Shown here in pieces: positions 43,756 through 51,835 of a stretch of DNA of 64,000 bases (position 1 is its first letter; each line of letters begins with the position of its first letter). The position numbers and the translations under genes were made by a program. The stretch is taken from contig CBFGRV010000011.1 in NCBI GenBank assembly GCA_965651265.1, positions 18,925 to 82,924 on the forward strand. Direction: 5' to 3'. This stretch comes from CBFGRV01 sp965651265. Lineage in GTDB: Bacteria; Bacteroidota; Rhodothermia; Rhodothermales; VXPQ01. The notes under the pieces were generated by a model. The model did not search any database. It saw nothing but the letters and a program-made list of their open reading frames with translations, and was not told the DNA's origin.

Positions 43756-44691
43756 ATGAACAAATCTTTTTGGCTTCCTGAAGCGGCTTCGGAGCTTGCG
43801 CCGGAGATCGACAGCCTCTTCTACTTCGTAACCTGGGCCAGCGGAATCCTCTTCGTCGGCGTTATGGTTGCGATGCTCTACTTCGCCTGGCGCTACCGAC
43901 GTCGTGAAGCGCTCGAGGTACCCGCACCCGTCGAGCCGAGCAAGGTCATCGAGATAACCTGGATCGTACTGCCCACCATCCTCGTGCTCGTTCTGTTCAA
44001 CTGGGGATTCAGAGTCTTTATCAAACAGGGTGTGGCGCCGCCGGATTCGTACGAGATCAAGGTTCGGGCCTCCATGTGGAAGTGGGACTTCGAGTATCCG
44101 GACGGCACGGTCTCGACGGGTGAACTGCACGTTCCCGTCGATCGTCCTGTTCGGTTGTTGATGAGCAGCACCGATGTTCTGCATAGCTTCTTCGTGCCGG
44201 AATTCCGCACGAAGCAGGACGTTTTGCCCGACCGCTATTCATCCGTCTGGTTCACGGCAACCCGCCGCGACACGTTCGATGTCTTTTGCACGGAATATTG
44301 CGGCACAGGACACTCGGCGATGCTGGCACGTGTCTTCGTTCACTCGCAGGACGATTTCGTGGAATGGCTTCAGTCGGCCGGAGACGACGAAGACGTACCG
44401 CTTCCGGAACTCGGCGAGCGCCTCTACCAGCAGCAGCAATGTTTCGCGTGCCACACCATCGATGGTTCCGCGGGCATCGGGCCCACGTTCAAGGGGATCT
44501 ACGGCTCTACGGAGACCATGGCGGACGGGGAGGTCGTGCAAGTTGACGAGAATTACCTCCGGGAGTCGATCCTCGAGCCAGGCGCGCGGATCGTTCAGGG
44601 GTATCAAAACATCATGCCGAACGCGTATGGCAGCCTCACCGAGCGTCAGGTGTCAGCGTTGATCGCGTTCATACAGGCGCAGGCCGAATAA
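43756..44691 (+). CDS. coxB: caa3-type cytochrome c oxidase subunit II with fused cytochrome c
   Basis: A 311-residue subunit. Two membrane helices (about 22-45 and 65-90) are followed by the cupredoxin domain with the CuA ligands His143, Cys178, Cys182, His186 and Met189 (HSFFVPEFR; CTEYCGTGHSAM). The C-terminal domain from about 215 is a cytochrome c with CFACH (229-233) and a probable Met ligand in NIMPNAYG, which makes this a caa3 enzyme. The fused cytochrome would take electrons directly from ActE or ActA. It is preceded by the SCO copper chaperone and followed by coxA after 58 bases. Confidence 0.96.
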   Translation: MNKSFWLPEAASELAPEIDSLFYFVTWASGILFVGVMVAMLYFAWRYRRREALEVPAPVEPSKVIEITWIVLPTILVLVLFNWGFRVFIKQGVAPPDSYEIKVRASMWKWDFEYPDGTVSTGELHVPVDRPVRLLMSSTDVLHSFFVPEFRTKQDVLPDRYSSVWFTATRRDTFDVFCTEYCGTGHSAMLARVFVHSQDDFVEWLQSAGDDEDVPLPELGERLYQQQQCFACHTIDGSAGIGPTFKGIYGSTETMADGEVVQVDENYLRESILEPGARIVQGYQNIMPNAYGSLTERQVSALIAFIQAQAE

Positions 44692-44749
44692 GTGCATCCG
44701 AAGTACGGCATGCGAATGAATCGGCCTCACCGTACAAGACATACGTACC

Positions 44750-46465
44750 ATGGCTGAGCATATCATAGAGACCAGGGAGCACGCGACCCATGATCATCAT
44801 CATGGGGATACGGATTACTTCAACCACGAGAAAGGCTTGAAGTCGTGGCTCCTGACCGTCGATCACAAGCGGATCGGCGTCATGTACGGTGTCACGGTCA
44901 CGATTGCCTTCCTGGCGGCCGGCATTTTCGCGTTGCTCGTGCGTGCGGAACTGCTGACCCCGGGCGAGACGATGATGGGGGCCGACACGTACAACCAGAT
45001 GTTCTCCTTACACGGGATCATCATGGTGTTCGGCTTCATCATTCCGGCCATCCCTGCCTTCCTGGGTAACTTCCTCCTACCGATCCAGATCGGCGCCAAG
45101 GACGTAGCCTTTCCGCGTCTGAACCTGGCGAGCTACTACTTCTACCTTGCGGGCGTCATCCTCATCGTGATCGCCATGGTCGTGGGTAGAGTGGATACCG
45201 GATGGACCTTCTATACCCCGTACTCGAAGCAGACGGGGGATATGATCCTGTACGTGACGGCAGCCGTCTTCCTCGCCGGCTTCGCCTCGATCTTCACGGG
45301 GATCAACTTCATCGTTACCATCCACAAAATGCGGGCGCCGGGGCTGACCTGGAACCGGTTGCCGCTGTTCATCTGGAGCGTCTACGCCACCAGTATCGTA
45401 CAGGTGTTGGCCACTCCGGTGCTCGGGATCACCGTCGTTCTGCTCTTCCTGGAGCGCGCCCTGAACATCGGGATATTCGATCCGGCCCTGGGTGGCGATC
45501 CCGTGCTCTTCCAGCACTTCTTCTGGTTCTATTCCCATCCGGCCGTTTACATCATGATCTTGCCGGCCTTTGGGATCATCTCTGAACTGATCGCCACTTT
45601 CTCAAGGCAGCGCATCTACGGGTACACGGCCATCGCCCTGTCATCCGTGGCCATCGCGATGCTCGGCTTCCTCGTGTGGGGCCATCACATGTTCGTCTCC
45701 GGGCAGTCGGCGATTTCGTCAGTCATCTTCTCGCTCATCACCTACCTGATCGGAATTCCATCGGGCATCAAGGTCTTCAACTGGATCGCCACAATGTACA
45801 AGGGATCGATCTGGTTTAGGACGCCGATGCTCTACGCCATGCAGTTCCTGTTCAACTTTACGATTGGCGGGGTGACCGGCATCATGGTCGGCGTCCTGGC
45901 GGTCGACGTCCACCTGCATGACACGTACTACGTCGTCTCGCACTTCCACTATGTGATGATGGGCGGGACGGTCACGGCGCTTCTTGGAGGACTCCACTAC
46001 TGGTGGCCGAAGATCACAGGTCGGATGTATCCCGAAACGCCGGCCAAGATCGCATCCGTTCTGGTGTTCGTCGGCTTCAACGTCACGTTCTTCTCGCAGC
46101 TCGTGTTGGGCGCTAAGGGGATGCCTCGGCGCTACTACGACTACCTGCCGGAATACACGAGTCTCCATCAGGTGTCGACGATCGGGTCCTGGATCCTCGG
46201 TCTGGGACTCTTCATGGTGGCAGGGTATATGCTATGGTCGATGTTCCGCGGGGAGAAGGCGTCGCCAAATCCCTGGGGAGCCGCTACGCTGGAATGGACT
46301 CATACGGGCCGCCGCCCCGATCCTCACAACTTCCATCGTACGCCGCTCGTCACGCGCGGGCCGTACGACTATTACCTCGCACATGAGATCTTCTCAGGGG
46401 GCGACGGTGCAGGCGATGGAGCCGCGACCGAGCGCGCGCGGCCTCAACCGTCAGGCTCTGCCTGA
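44750..46465 (+). CDS. coxA: Cytochrome c oxidase subunit I, YSHP (A2) type
   Basis: A 571-residue heme-copper oxidase core with about 12-13 membrane helices. Low-spin heme ligands are His88 (SLHGIIMVF) and one of His398/His400 (HDTYYVVSHFHY). CuB ligands are His263 in FWFYSHPAVY, with Tyr267 positioned for the His-Tyr cross-link, and His312/His313 (WGHHMF). Helix VI reads YSHP rather than the E-containing GHPEV form, marking the A2 subtype known from Rhodothermus marinus. The K-channel lysine is about Lys341 (PSGIKVFNW). A His-rich N-terminus (THDHHHGD) and a disordered C-terminus flank the core. The stop codon lies inside a strong hairpin. Confidence 0.97.
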   Translation: MAEHIIETREHATHDHHHGDTDYFNHEKGLKSWLLTVDHKRIGVMYGVTVTIAFLAAGIFALLVRAELLTPGETMMGADTYNQMFSLHGIIMVFGFIIPAIPAFLGNFLLPIQIGAKDVAFPRLNLASYYFYLAGVILIVIAMVVGRVDTGWTFYTPYSKQTGDMILYVTAAVFLAGFASIFTGINFIVTIHKMRAPGLTWNRLPLFIWSVYATSIVQVLATPVLGITVVLLFLERALNIGIFDPALGGDPVLFQHFFWFYSHPAVYIMILPAFGIISELIATFSRQRIYGYTAIALSSVAIAMLGFLVWGHHMFVSGQSAISSVIFSLITYLIGIPSGIKVFNWIATMYKGSIWFRTPMLYAMQFLFNFTIGGVTGIMVGVLAVDVHLHDTYYVVSHFHYVMMGGTVTALLGGLHYWWPKITGRMYPETPAKIASVLVFVGFNVTFFSQLVLGAKGMPRRYYDYLPEYTSLHQVSTIGSWILGLGLFMVAGYMLWSMFRGEKASPNPWGAATLEWTHTGRRPDPHNFHRTPLVTRGPYDYYLAHEIFSGGDGAGDGAATERARPQPSGSA

Positions 46466-46468
46466 CGG
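46448..46468 (+). other. Hairpin spanning the coxA stop codon
   Basis: A perfect 9-bp stem (CCGTCAGGC at 46448-46456 with GCCTGACGG at 46460-46468) with a three-base loop encloses the coxA TGA (46463-46465). No T run follows, so it is not an intrinsic terminator. GCCTGATTC then occurs twice just downstream. A role as an mRNA processing or stability boundary between coxA and coxC is possible. Confidence 0.6.
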
Positions 46469-46525
46469 CCGAGCGTTGCCTGATTCGTCTCCTGCCTGAT
46501 TCAAGAGAGCATAGAAATCGACTCC

Positions 46526-47203
46526 ATGGCATCTACATCCGCAACCGAAACGGTGCAGACAGCCCATACGACGGGACATCCGCCGCATTTGAAGCACTAC
46601 TTCGTCTCATCCGAGCAGCAGTTCGACGCCGCAAAACTCGGAATGTGGCTGTTTCTGATCACGGAGATCCTGCTCTTCAGCGGGATGTTCGTGGCGTACA
46701 GCGTCTACCGATCGTGGCACCCGGAGGTCTTCGCGCTCGCGAGCACCCAGCTCAATCCATGGTTGGGTGGTCTGAATACGGTGGTGCTGCTGACATCATC
46801 ATTGACGGTGGCACTCGCCATTCATTCCGCTCAGACGGATAACCAGAAGGCGATCGCTCGCTACCTGATTGCAACCGTGCTTCTGGCGGGCGTCTTCATG
46901 GTGGTCAAGTACTTCGAGTACACCCATAAATTTCATCTGGGCATTTTCCCGGGCGGGCACTTCAGCTTTGCCGACATGGCGGAGCCTTACGTGCCGATCT
47001 TCTTCAGCATCTATTTCGTGATGACCGGCATACACGGCATCCACGTGCTGATCGGTATGGGCGTGTTAAGTTGGTTGGCCTGGCGCGCTTACAAGGGACA
47101 CTTCAGTAGCGAGTATTACACTCCGGTCGAGCTCACCGGCCTGTACTGGCACCTTGTCGACATCATCTGGATCTTCCTCTTCCCGCTTCTCTACCTGATC
47201 TGA
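46526..47203 (+). CDS. coxC: Cytochrome c oxidase subunit III
   Basis: A 225-residue heme-copper oxidase subunit III with five membrane helices, supporting stability and proton uptake of the core. Landmarks: KLGMWLFLITEILLFSGMFV, then AYSVYRSWHPEVF, LNTVVLLTSSLTVALAIHSA, FFSIYFVMTGIHGIHVLIGM and the C-terminal VELTGLYWHLVDIIWIFLFP then LLYLI. It has the short five-helix form rather than the seven-helix form. It follows coxA by 60 bases and precedes the subunit IV gene by 42. Confidence 0.96.
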   Translation: MASTSATETVQTAHTTGHPPHLKHYFVSSEQQFDAAKLGMWLFLITEILLFSGMFVAYSVYRSWHPEVFALASTQLNPWLGGLNTVVLLTSSLTVALAIHSAQTDNQKAIARYLIATVLLAGVFMVVKYFEYTHKFHLGIFPGGHFSFADMAEPYVPIFFSIYFVMTGIHGIHVLIGMGVLSWLAWRAYKGHFSSEYYTPVELTGLYWHLVDIIWIFLFPLLYLI

Positions 47204-47245
47204 CGGACCAGGTCGAGCAGCCCACTTAGCCATATCTATGCTTTC

Positions 47246-47731
47246 ATGAAAGCTCAGCACGGGCATCACGTTACGCCCAAAAAGACGCTCTTGATGACCT
47301 TCGGGGCGCTCATTGTGCTTACGATCGTCACGGCGGTTACCGCCCAGATCGAGCTCGGTCCGATGAACGTTCCGCTTGCTCTCCTCATCGCGGGGACGAA
47401 GGCCGTTCTGGTAGCCCTCATCTTCATGGGGCTGAAGTATGACAACCCCGTCAATGGGCTCGTCTTTTCACTGGGTATTGTGTTCGTGACGATATTCCTC
47501 ACCTTCACGCTTTTCGACACCATGTTTCGAGGCGATCTCGGGAATGTCGGGTCGGAAACGATCTCGGATATCGAACGTCGCGAGACGCAAATACGGGAGC
47601 GTGAGACCGGTCTAGCCGCGGGCGAGAGCGAGGAGACCAGTCCCATCGAAATAGGCATCGACACCACGGCTACGGACACGTCAGGGGCAGCCGCCCCGGC
47701 TGGAACTCCCCCCGATACGACCGCCGAATAG
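47246..47731 (+). CDS. Cytochrome c oxidase subunit IV family protein
   Basis: A 161-residue small membrane subunit with three hydrophobic helices in residues 14-96 (LLMTFGALIVLTIVTAVTAQ; PLALLIAGTKAVLVALIFMG; GLVFSLGIVFVTIFLTFTLF), the pattern of the bacterial COX4 (CoxD/CtaF) group. After the third helix a hydrophilic tail of about 65 residues, rich in Thr, Glu and Ala/Pro, extends the protein beyond the usual 95-110 residues. It stabilises the oxidase rather than carrying cofactors. It is the last recognisable oxidase subunit of the locus. Confidence 0.88.
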   Translation: MKAQHGHHVTPKKTLLMTFGALIVLTIVTAVTAQIELGPMNVPLALLIAGTKAVLVALIFMGLKYDNPVNGLVFSLGIVFVTIFLTFTLFDTMFRGDLGNVGSETISDIERRETQIRERETGLAAGESEETSPIEIGIDTTATDTSGAAAPAGTPPDTTAE

Positions 47732-47912
47732 AAAGACGCCCTCCGATTTTCTTGCCCCGAAAGCCGGCGCGCTCAACCGTTGACGTTGACACGCCGGTGA
47801 AGAATTTGTATCGAACATTTGTCGGGGTAGCCACGACGGCGAGGATATGGAACCGCTTTTCAATGAGCGATATATCCATAAGTAGATTCGGTTGGCGCAA
47901 AAGGGGAGCACC

Positions 47913-48227
47913 GTGCACGTCGTCACGCTCATCTTCATCATAGTCGCGATCCCGGTCATCTTCTGTATGCTCATCTGGGTCGCGGCAACGGTCTATCGAC
48001 TGTACTTTCCGGAGAAACCCCTGCCGCTCGAATCGCAACTGGCATTCATTTCGAAGGCACATCACGGCACGCACGACTTGGCCGTACCGGTGGGAGTGCG
48101 CGAGATCAAGGAAGAGCAGCGGCGTTCACAGGACGTGGGCCGCATCCCGCCGTATCACTTCTCGTGCGGGATCTCGAACGGTTTGCCGTCCTGCTGGCTG
48201 GATGACGTCTGGCTCCGGCGGAATTGA
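47913..48227 (+). CDS. Small single-span membrane protein, 104 aa
   Basis: Not a family I recognise. The frame is open from a TTG at 47892, but the GTG at 47913 is the better start: AGGGGAG lies four bases upstream and a membrane helix begins at once (VTLIFIIVAIPVIFCMLIWV, residues 4-25). The rest is soluble with a Ser/Arg-rich end (SCGISNGLPSCWLDDVWLRR). It is on the oxidase strand, 181 bases after subunit IV, and could be an extra oxidase-associated peptide or an independent gene. The hydrophobic pattern supports coding; no homology evidence does. Confidence 0.5.
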   Translation: MHVVTLIFIIVAIPVIFCMLIWVAATVYRLYFPEKPLPLESQLAFISKAHHGTHDLAVPVGVREIKEEQRRSQDVGRIPPYHFSCGISNGLPSCWLDDVWLRRN

Positions 48228-48271
48228 CCGAGGACCGACCGATGGGTGAAACGGCCTGACGTTCCGACGAG

Positions 48272-48886
48272 TCAGCCCGGCTGCGCCATACTCTCGAGGC
48301 GCGCTAGCAAGAAGTCCCCGATGCGCTCGCAGGAGCTCGTCAGAGTTTTCCTGAAGTCGCGGCTGTCATCCCCTACATGTCCTGTTACCACTTTCAGGAT
48401 ATGGCAGGGAATGCCATAGGTCGCCGCCACGTATGCGACGGCGTACCCCGTCATATCCGACATGTCGGCGATTCGTTGCCAGTAGGTTTTCTCCGATTTA
48501 TCCCGGGCCACATGATCCTGGGTAACGAGCGTTCCCTGGGCGATTTCGGAGAAGGGTGCCTCGAGCGGCATCCGCGGATAGGAGGGCGCCTCGAGCTCGA
48601 TGCGGTCACCCTCGAACACCTGAGCAGCCGCGACGATCTCTCCGACGTGCAGATGGTCGTTGAGCGCCGTACAGGTCCCTACATGAAAAACGCGCTCAGG
48701 ACGATATTGCTGAAGAAAGCGTTCGGTTCGGAGCGTCGACTTGATCTTTCCGAGCCCTGTGATCGTGATCACGATCTCATCGTCGAAGAGAGATTCTCCT
48801 TCTGCGAGATCCTCGAAGCGGCCGCGCTCGTACCGGACGAGGAATGGTGCGGCTTCTTCTTCGGTGGCGAATATGATACCGATCAT
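48272..48886 (-). CDS. Phosphorylase-superfamily nucleosidase (MTA/SAH nucleosidase-like)
   Basis: A 204-residue PNP/UDP-phosphorylase-fold protein. The N-terminus MIGIIFATEEEAAPFL resembles the MIGIIGAMxEE start of MTA/SAH nucleosidases. GLGKIKSTLRTERFLQQYRP, VFHVGTCTALNDHLHVGEIV and the late segment DMTGYAVAYVAATYGIPCHI correspond to family blocks, the last replacing the usual DMEGAA. It probably cleaves the N-glycosidic bond of a nucleoside such as S-adenosylhomocysteine or methylthioadenosine; futalosine hydrolase is an alternative. I start at the ATG at 48886. It is divergent from metF across 133 bases, which supports a methionine-cycle role. Confidence 0.8.
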   Translation of the reverse strand: MIGIIFATEEEAAPFLVRYERGRFEDLAEGESLFDDEIVITITGLGKIKSTLRTERFLQQYRPERVFHVGTCTALNDHLHVGEIVAAAQVFEGDRIELEAPSYPRMPLEAPFSEIAQGTLVTQDHVARDKSEKTYWQRIADMSDMTGYAVAYVAATYGIPCHILKVVTGHVGDDSRDFRKTLTSSCERIGDFLLARLESMAQPG

Positions 48887-49019
48887 CGAACACGAAACGA
48901 CATTTCGGGTACTACGCACCGCACGGAGCACGATACGATGTCGATTTGCGCTTGGCTGGACAAGATGTAGAGCCCCGCTTCATCCTATTTAACAAAGAAA
49001 CGAACCAAAATCACCATCG

Positions 49020-49976
49020 ATGAAGGTCATCGAATTCATCGAGCAGGCCTCTGAGCCCCTCATCTCGTATGAGATCATCCCGCCCAGACGTGGGGGCTCC
49101 GTACAAAAAATCTTCGATACGGTCGAGCAGCTCATGCGATTCGAGCCGCCCTTCATCGACGTGACCAGCCATTGTGCACAGGTCTACTACGAGGAGATGC
49201 CGGATGGGACATTGCGTCGCCACGTGAAGCGCAAGCGGCCCGGAACGCTCGGCCTCTGCGCCGCCATCAAGAGCCGGTTCGGCGTCGAGACCGTTCCACA
49301 CCTCCTTTGCCTCGGATTTACACGCGAAGAAACCGAGGACGCGCTGATCGAGCTGAACTATCTAGGCATTCAGAACGTGATGGCGCTTCGTGGCGATGAT
49401 TACGGCTACAAGAAGCCAGTGCGCCCGGATCGATCAGCCAACGGATACGCTCTCGACCTCGTTCGCCAGATCGGAGCCATGAACGAAGGTCGGTATCTGG
49501 AAGAGATGATCGATGCCCAGCCTACGAGTTTCTGCATCGGTGTGGCCGGCTATCCGGAGAAGCATTTCGAAGCCCCGAATCTGACCTGGGACATCCTGAA
49601 CCTGAAAAGGAAGGTAGATGCCGGTGCCCATTACATCGTGACCCAGATGTGCTTCGACAACGCGCGCTTCTTCGAGTTTGTGGAGGCCTGCCGCGATGTT
49701 GGCATCACAGTGCCCATCATCCCCGGGCTGAAAATTTTAACCACCAGGCGCCAGCTCCAAAGCTTGCCCAGCAATTTCCACGTGAACATCCCCGAAGCGC
49801 TTGCCGCCGAGGTAGAGGCCGCCAAGGATGAGGACGTGCCGAAGATCGGCATCGACTGGGCCATCATGCAGGCCGACGAGCTACTTGGCGCCAACGTGCC
49901 CTGCATCCACTTCTATATCATGTCCAATCCGGAGCACGTGATGCAGGTCGTCGAGCCGCTGCGCAAACTGGCCTGA
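49020..49976 (+). CDS. metF: 5,10-methylenetetrahydrofolate reductase
   Basis: A 318-residue FAD-dependent TIM-barrel enzyme that reduces methylene-THF to methyl-THF for methionine synthesis. Signatures: the catalytic Glu in SYEIIPPRRGGSVQKIFDTV, FIDVTSHCAQVYY, TVPHLLCLGFTREETEDALI, NVMALRGDDYGYKKPV, CIGVAGYPEKHFEAPN and AGAHYIVTQMCFDNARFFEF, then VPIIPGLKIL. It has the PPRRG form of the family rather than the E. coli PPRT form. It converges with hpf two bases after the stop. Confidence 0.95.
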   Translation: MKVIEFIEQASEPLISYEIIPPRRGGSVQKIFDTVEQLMRFEPPFIDVTSHCAQVYYEEMPDGTLRRHVKRKRPGTLGLCAAIKSRFGVETVPHLLCLGFTREETEDALIELNYLGIQNVMALRGDDYGYKKPVRPDRSANGYALDLVRQIGAMNEGRYLEEMIDAQPTSFCIGVAGYPEKHFEAPNLTWDILNLKRKVDAGAHYIVTQMCFDNARFFEFVEACRDVGITVPIIPGLKILTTRRQLQSLPSNFHVNIPEALAAEVEAAKDEDVPKIGIDWAIMQADELLGANVPCIHFYIMSNPEHVMQVVEPLRKLA

Positions 49977-49978
49977 CG

Positions 49979-50293
49979 CTATTTGTGGTAGTCTTTGTCC
50001 TTCGCGCGTAGCTTGGCCTTGTATTTCTTGAGTTGTCGACGAAGGGCATCGACGCACTCATCGATGGCCATCTGGTGGGTGACGCCGTTCCCTGTGGCGC
50101 TAAGCGTCTGCTGGTAAACGCGCATGATGACCTCCGCACTCTTCGAACTTCCCGGAGTGCCCTCGTCGCTCAGCACGACGCGAGCCTCCGTGATTCCGTC
50201 GTAATAGCGCTTGAGCTTTGACAGCTTTTTGGATACGTAATCCTTCAGGGCGTCATCAGCATTGAAACGGCGGGCCGTGATCTGCATCTGCAT
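49979..50293 (-). CDS. hpf: Ribosome hibernation-promoting factor (short HPF/RaiA)
   Basis: A 104-residue protein that binds the 30S decoding region and promotes ribosome inactivation in stationary phase. It begins MQMQITARRFNADDALKDYV and continues KKLSKLKRYYDGITEARVVL, with a basic C-terminal helix (DALRRQLKKYKAKLRAKDKD). It lacks the C-terminal dimerisation domain of long HPF, so 100S formation would need another factor. A strong Shine-Dalgarno (AGGAG, six bases before ATG) and a clear promoter at 50365-50393 precede it. Confidence 0.95.
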   Translation of the reverse strand: MQMQITARRFNADDALKDYVSKKLSKLKRYYDGITEARVVLSDEGTPGSSKSAEVIMRVYQQTLSATGNGVTHQMAIDECVDALRRQLKKYKAKLRAKDKDYHK

Positions 50294-50364
50294 GGGTATC
50301 TCCTGGATGCTTACTACACGTCGAGTCCCTTATCGGGCGCCGACATCGGCAGCGCCCTTACCCT

Positions 50365-50393
50365 TTTCTACTCATTAGGGCGGATTTTGTCAA
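50365..50393 (-). promoter_or_regulatory. Sigma-70-like promoter of hpf
   Basis: On the minus strand, TTGACA (50388-50393) and TAGAAA (50365-50370) are separated by exactly 17 bases. Transcription would start near 50358, leaving a leader of about 65 bases. The dyad GGGCGC...GCGCCC (50335-50340 and 50352-50357) lies at the very start of that leader and could be an operator or a 5' protective hairpin. Confidence 0.75.
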
Positions 50394-50446
50394 CGGATCC
50401 CGGCCGCGCTCGGCGCGTCCGGCACTTCGTAACAGAATCTCGTCGG

Positions 50447-50893
50447 TTACGCCCAGGCGTGCTTCGTCTCGGCGAGATAGCGATCCTCGACGACCCTCAT
50501 CTTCATCGTCTGCTCCGGGTTGTCATCGGAATAGCCGATGAGGTGAAGCAGGCCGTGGATGACGTAACGAAAGGCTTCCTCCTCGAAATCCGCGCCAAAC
50601 TCTTCATGTCGTTCCCTGGCCGTGTCCAGATCGATGAAGATCTCACCGTCGAGGTCTTCATGGGGGTCCTCACGGTAGTCGAACGATAAAACATCCGTGT
50701 CGAAGTCGTGCCGCAGATATTGCCGATTGAGGTCGCGGACCGTTTGATGGTCGGCAAGGATCACGGTAATGGATCCGATGGTCGCTTTTTCCGAGGCGGC
50801 CACGTATTCGATGATGCGTCTGCACGCATCGACGTCGAGCCGTAGTCGGGCATGCTCGATGAGCACGTCGACCGACGAGTGGTCGGACATCAC
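50447..50893 (-). CDS. ybeY: Endoribonuclease YbeY (16S rRNA maturation)
   Basis: A 148-residue zinc-dependent RNase involved in 16S rRNA 3' maturation and ribosome quality control. The metal site reads HGLLHLIGYSDDNPEQTMKM: the first two His are present and Asp replaces the third His of the HGxLHLxGYDH form, as in other Bacteroidota proteins. The RNA-binding part includes ILADHQTVRDLNRQYLRHDF and DTDVLSFDYRE. Its start overlaps the stop of the upstream hypothetical gene by four bases (ATGA). Confidence 0.94.
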   Translation of the reverse strand: MMSDHSSVDVLIEHARLRLDVDACRRIIEYVAASEKATIGSITVILADHQTVRDLNRQYLRHDFDTDVLSFDYREDPHEDLDGEIFIDLDTARERHEEFGADFEEEAFRYVIHGLLHLIGYSDDNPEQTMKMRVVEDRYLAETKHAWA

Positions 50894-51345
50894 CCCAGGT
50901 CGTCGAACAGAGTCTCCGTCATGGAGAGCGCGACGCTGCTCATCACGAGCTCGGGCGGGAGTTGGGTAAAGTCAGCCGAAAGCAGTCGCTGGTCGACGTT
51001 CGCGTAAAGAGAACATCCGGCCTGGCGCTCGACGACGAGTCCGTTTGCCACGCCGCCTCGGCGGGCGAAGAAGATCACTTCGCCAAGCTCTTGACTGGCA
51101 ATGAAGCCAGTGCAGCCGTGAAGCTGCAAGAAAGAGCTGGCCGCGTAGATGGAGACCAGATTTCCCGGTTGATCTTCGCTCACGCCGTCCGGCAGCTCGA
51201 CCTCACGCGTGATTTCCAGGGATAGGCGGCGACCGCTCGAGGCATCTTCCAGCTCGTACCTGACGAGCTGGTTCTCGTGCTTCGGGGCAACACCGAGCAC
51301 CGTGCCGATGCGATCAAAATCCTCGTCAGAAAAGGCGAACGGCAT
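50890..51345 (-). CDS. Uncharacterised protein coupled to ybeY, 151 aa
   Basis: No family recognised. It appears soluble and mixed alpha/beta, with no signal peptide. The core has SGRRLSLEITREVELPDGVS, LVSIYAASSFLQLHGCTGFI and EVIFFARRGGVANGLVVERQ. The C-terminal helix ends LSMTETLFDDLG. The stop overlaps the ybeY start as ATGA, so the two proteins are made together; a role linked to ribosome assembly is possible but only by association. Confidence 0.75.
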   Translation of the reverse strand: MPFAFSDEDFDRIGTVLGVAPKHENQLVRYELEDASSGRRLSLEITREVELPDGVSEDQPGNLVSIYAASSFLQLHGCTGFIASQELGEVIFFARRGGVANGLVVERQAGCSLYANVDQRLLSADFTQLPPELVMSSVALSMTETLFDDLG

Positions 51346-51496
51346 GTACGAGAGGATAACGCCAGCGCGGACGAACTACAAAGACCGGTGTGATGAAGTG
51401 GTGTACCCTATGCCCTATCTGCACAGGGTTTACAGTACCGGACAAAATAGACGCTGTGTCCGGCAAAAACAATGCAGCGGATCCGTGTCCTGGAAG

Positions 51497-51835
51497 TCAG
51501 GCCGTTGCCTGAACGGACCCCGCAGAAGGTGAGTCGGCGCTGTACGCCCGCTGGTGATCGTCGTGCAAGTCGGCAGACGGAACGATCCCGTGCTTCACCT
51601 CTTCCATCGTCTGATCGATTTCGTCGGTCGGCATGACCTCGCTGGCGTGGAGGCCCTTCGGTCCATCCTCCAGCCTGAAATCAACGACCTGACCGGTTCG
51701 GAGCGTCTTGAACCGCTTGTCCGTCTCGATCGACGAGTAATGCACGAAGATGTCACCGCCTCCTTCCGGGTGAACGATAAAGCCGTAGCCCTTCTTGGCG
51801 TCAAACCACTTTACTACACTCCTACGAGTACTCAT
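51497..51835 (-). CDS. Cold-shock domain protein with C-terminal tail
   Basis: A 112-residue nucleic-acid-binding protein. Residues 1-67 are a cold-shock domain with RNP1 KKGYGFIVHPEG and RNP2 DIFVHYSSI, and the family start VVKWFDAKKG. The remaining 45 residues form an acidic, Ser/Ala-rich tail not found in the 67-70 residue CspA type (TDEIDQTMEEVKHGIVPSAD). The gene has a strong Shine-Dalgarno (GGAGG, six bases before ATG), a clear promoter at 52009-52038 and a leader of about 165 bases, which is typical of cold-shock mRNAs. Confidence 0.93.
   Translation of the reverse strand: MSTRRSVVKWFDAKKGYGFIVHPEGGGDIFVHYSSIETDKRFKTLRTGQVVDFRLEDGPKGLHASEVMPTDEIDQTMEEVKHGIVPSADLHDDHQRAYSADSPSAGSVQATA

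Noticed and set aside
47774..47802. TTGACA with TATCGA 17 bases on, before the small membrane ORF
   Set aside because: The -10 match is poor (TATCGA), so I do not call a promoter from it.
51438..51463. Inverted repeat CCGGACA...TGTCCGG after the cold-shock gene
   Set aside because: The stem is only 7 bp with a 12-base loop and no U run on either strand, so it does not qualify as an intrinsic terminator.
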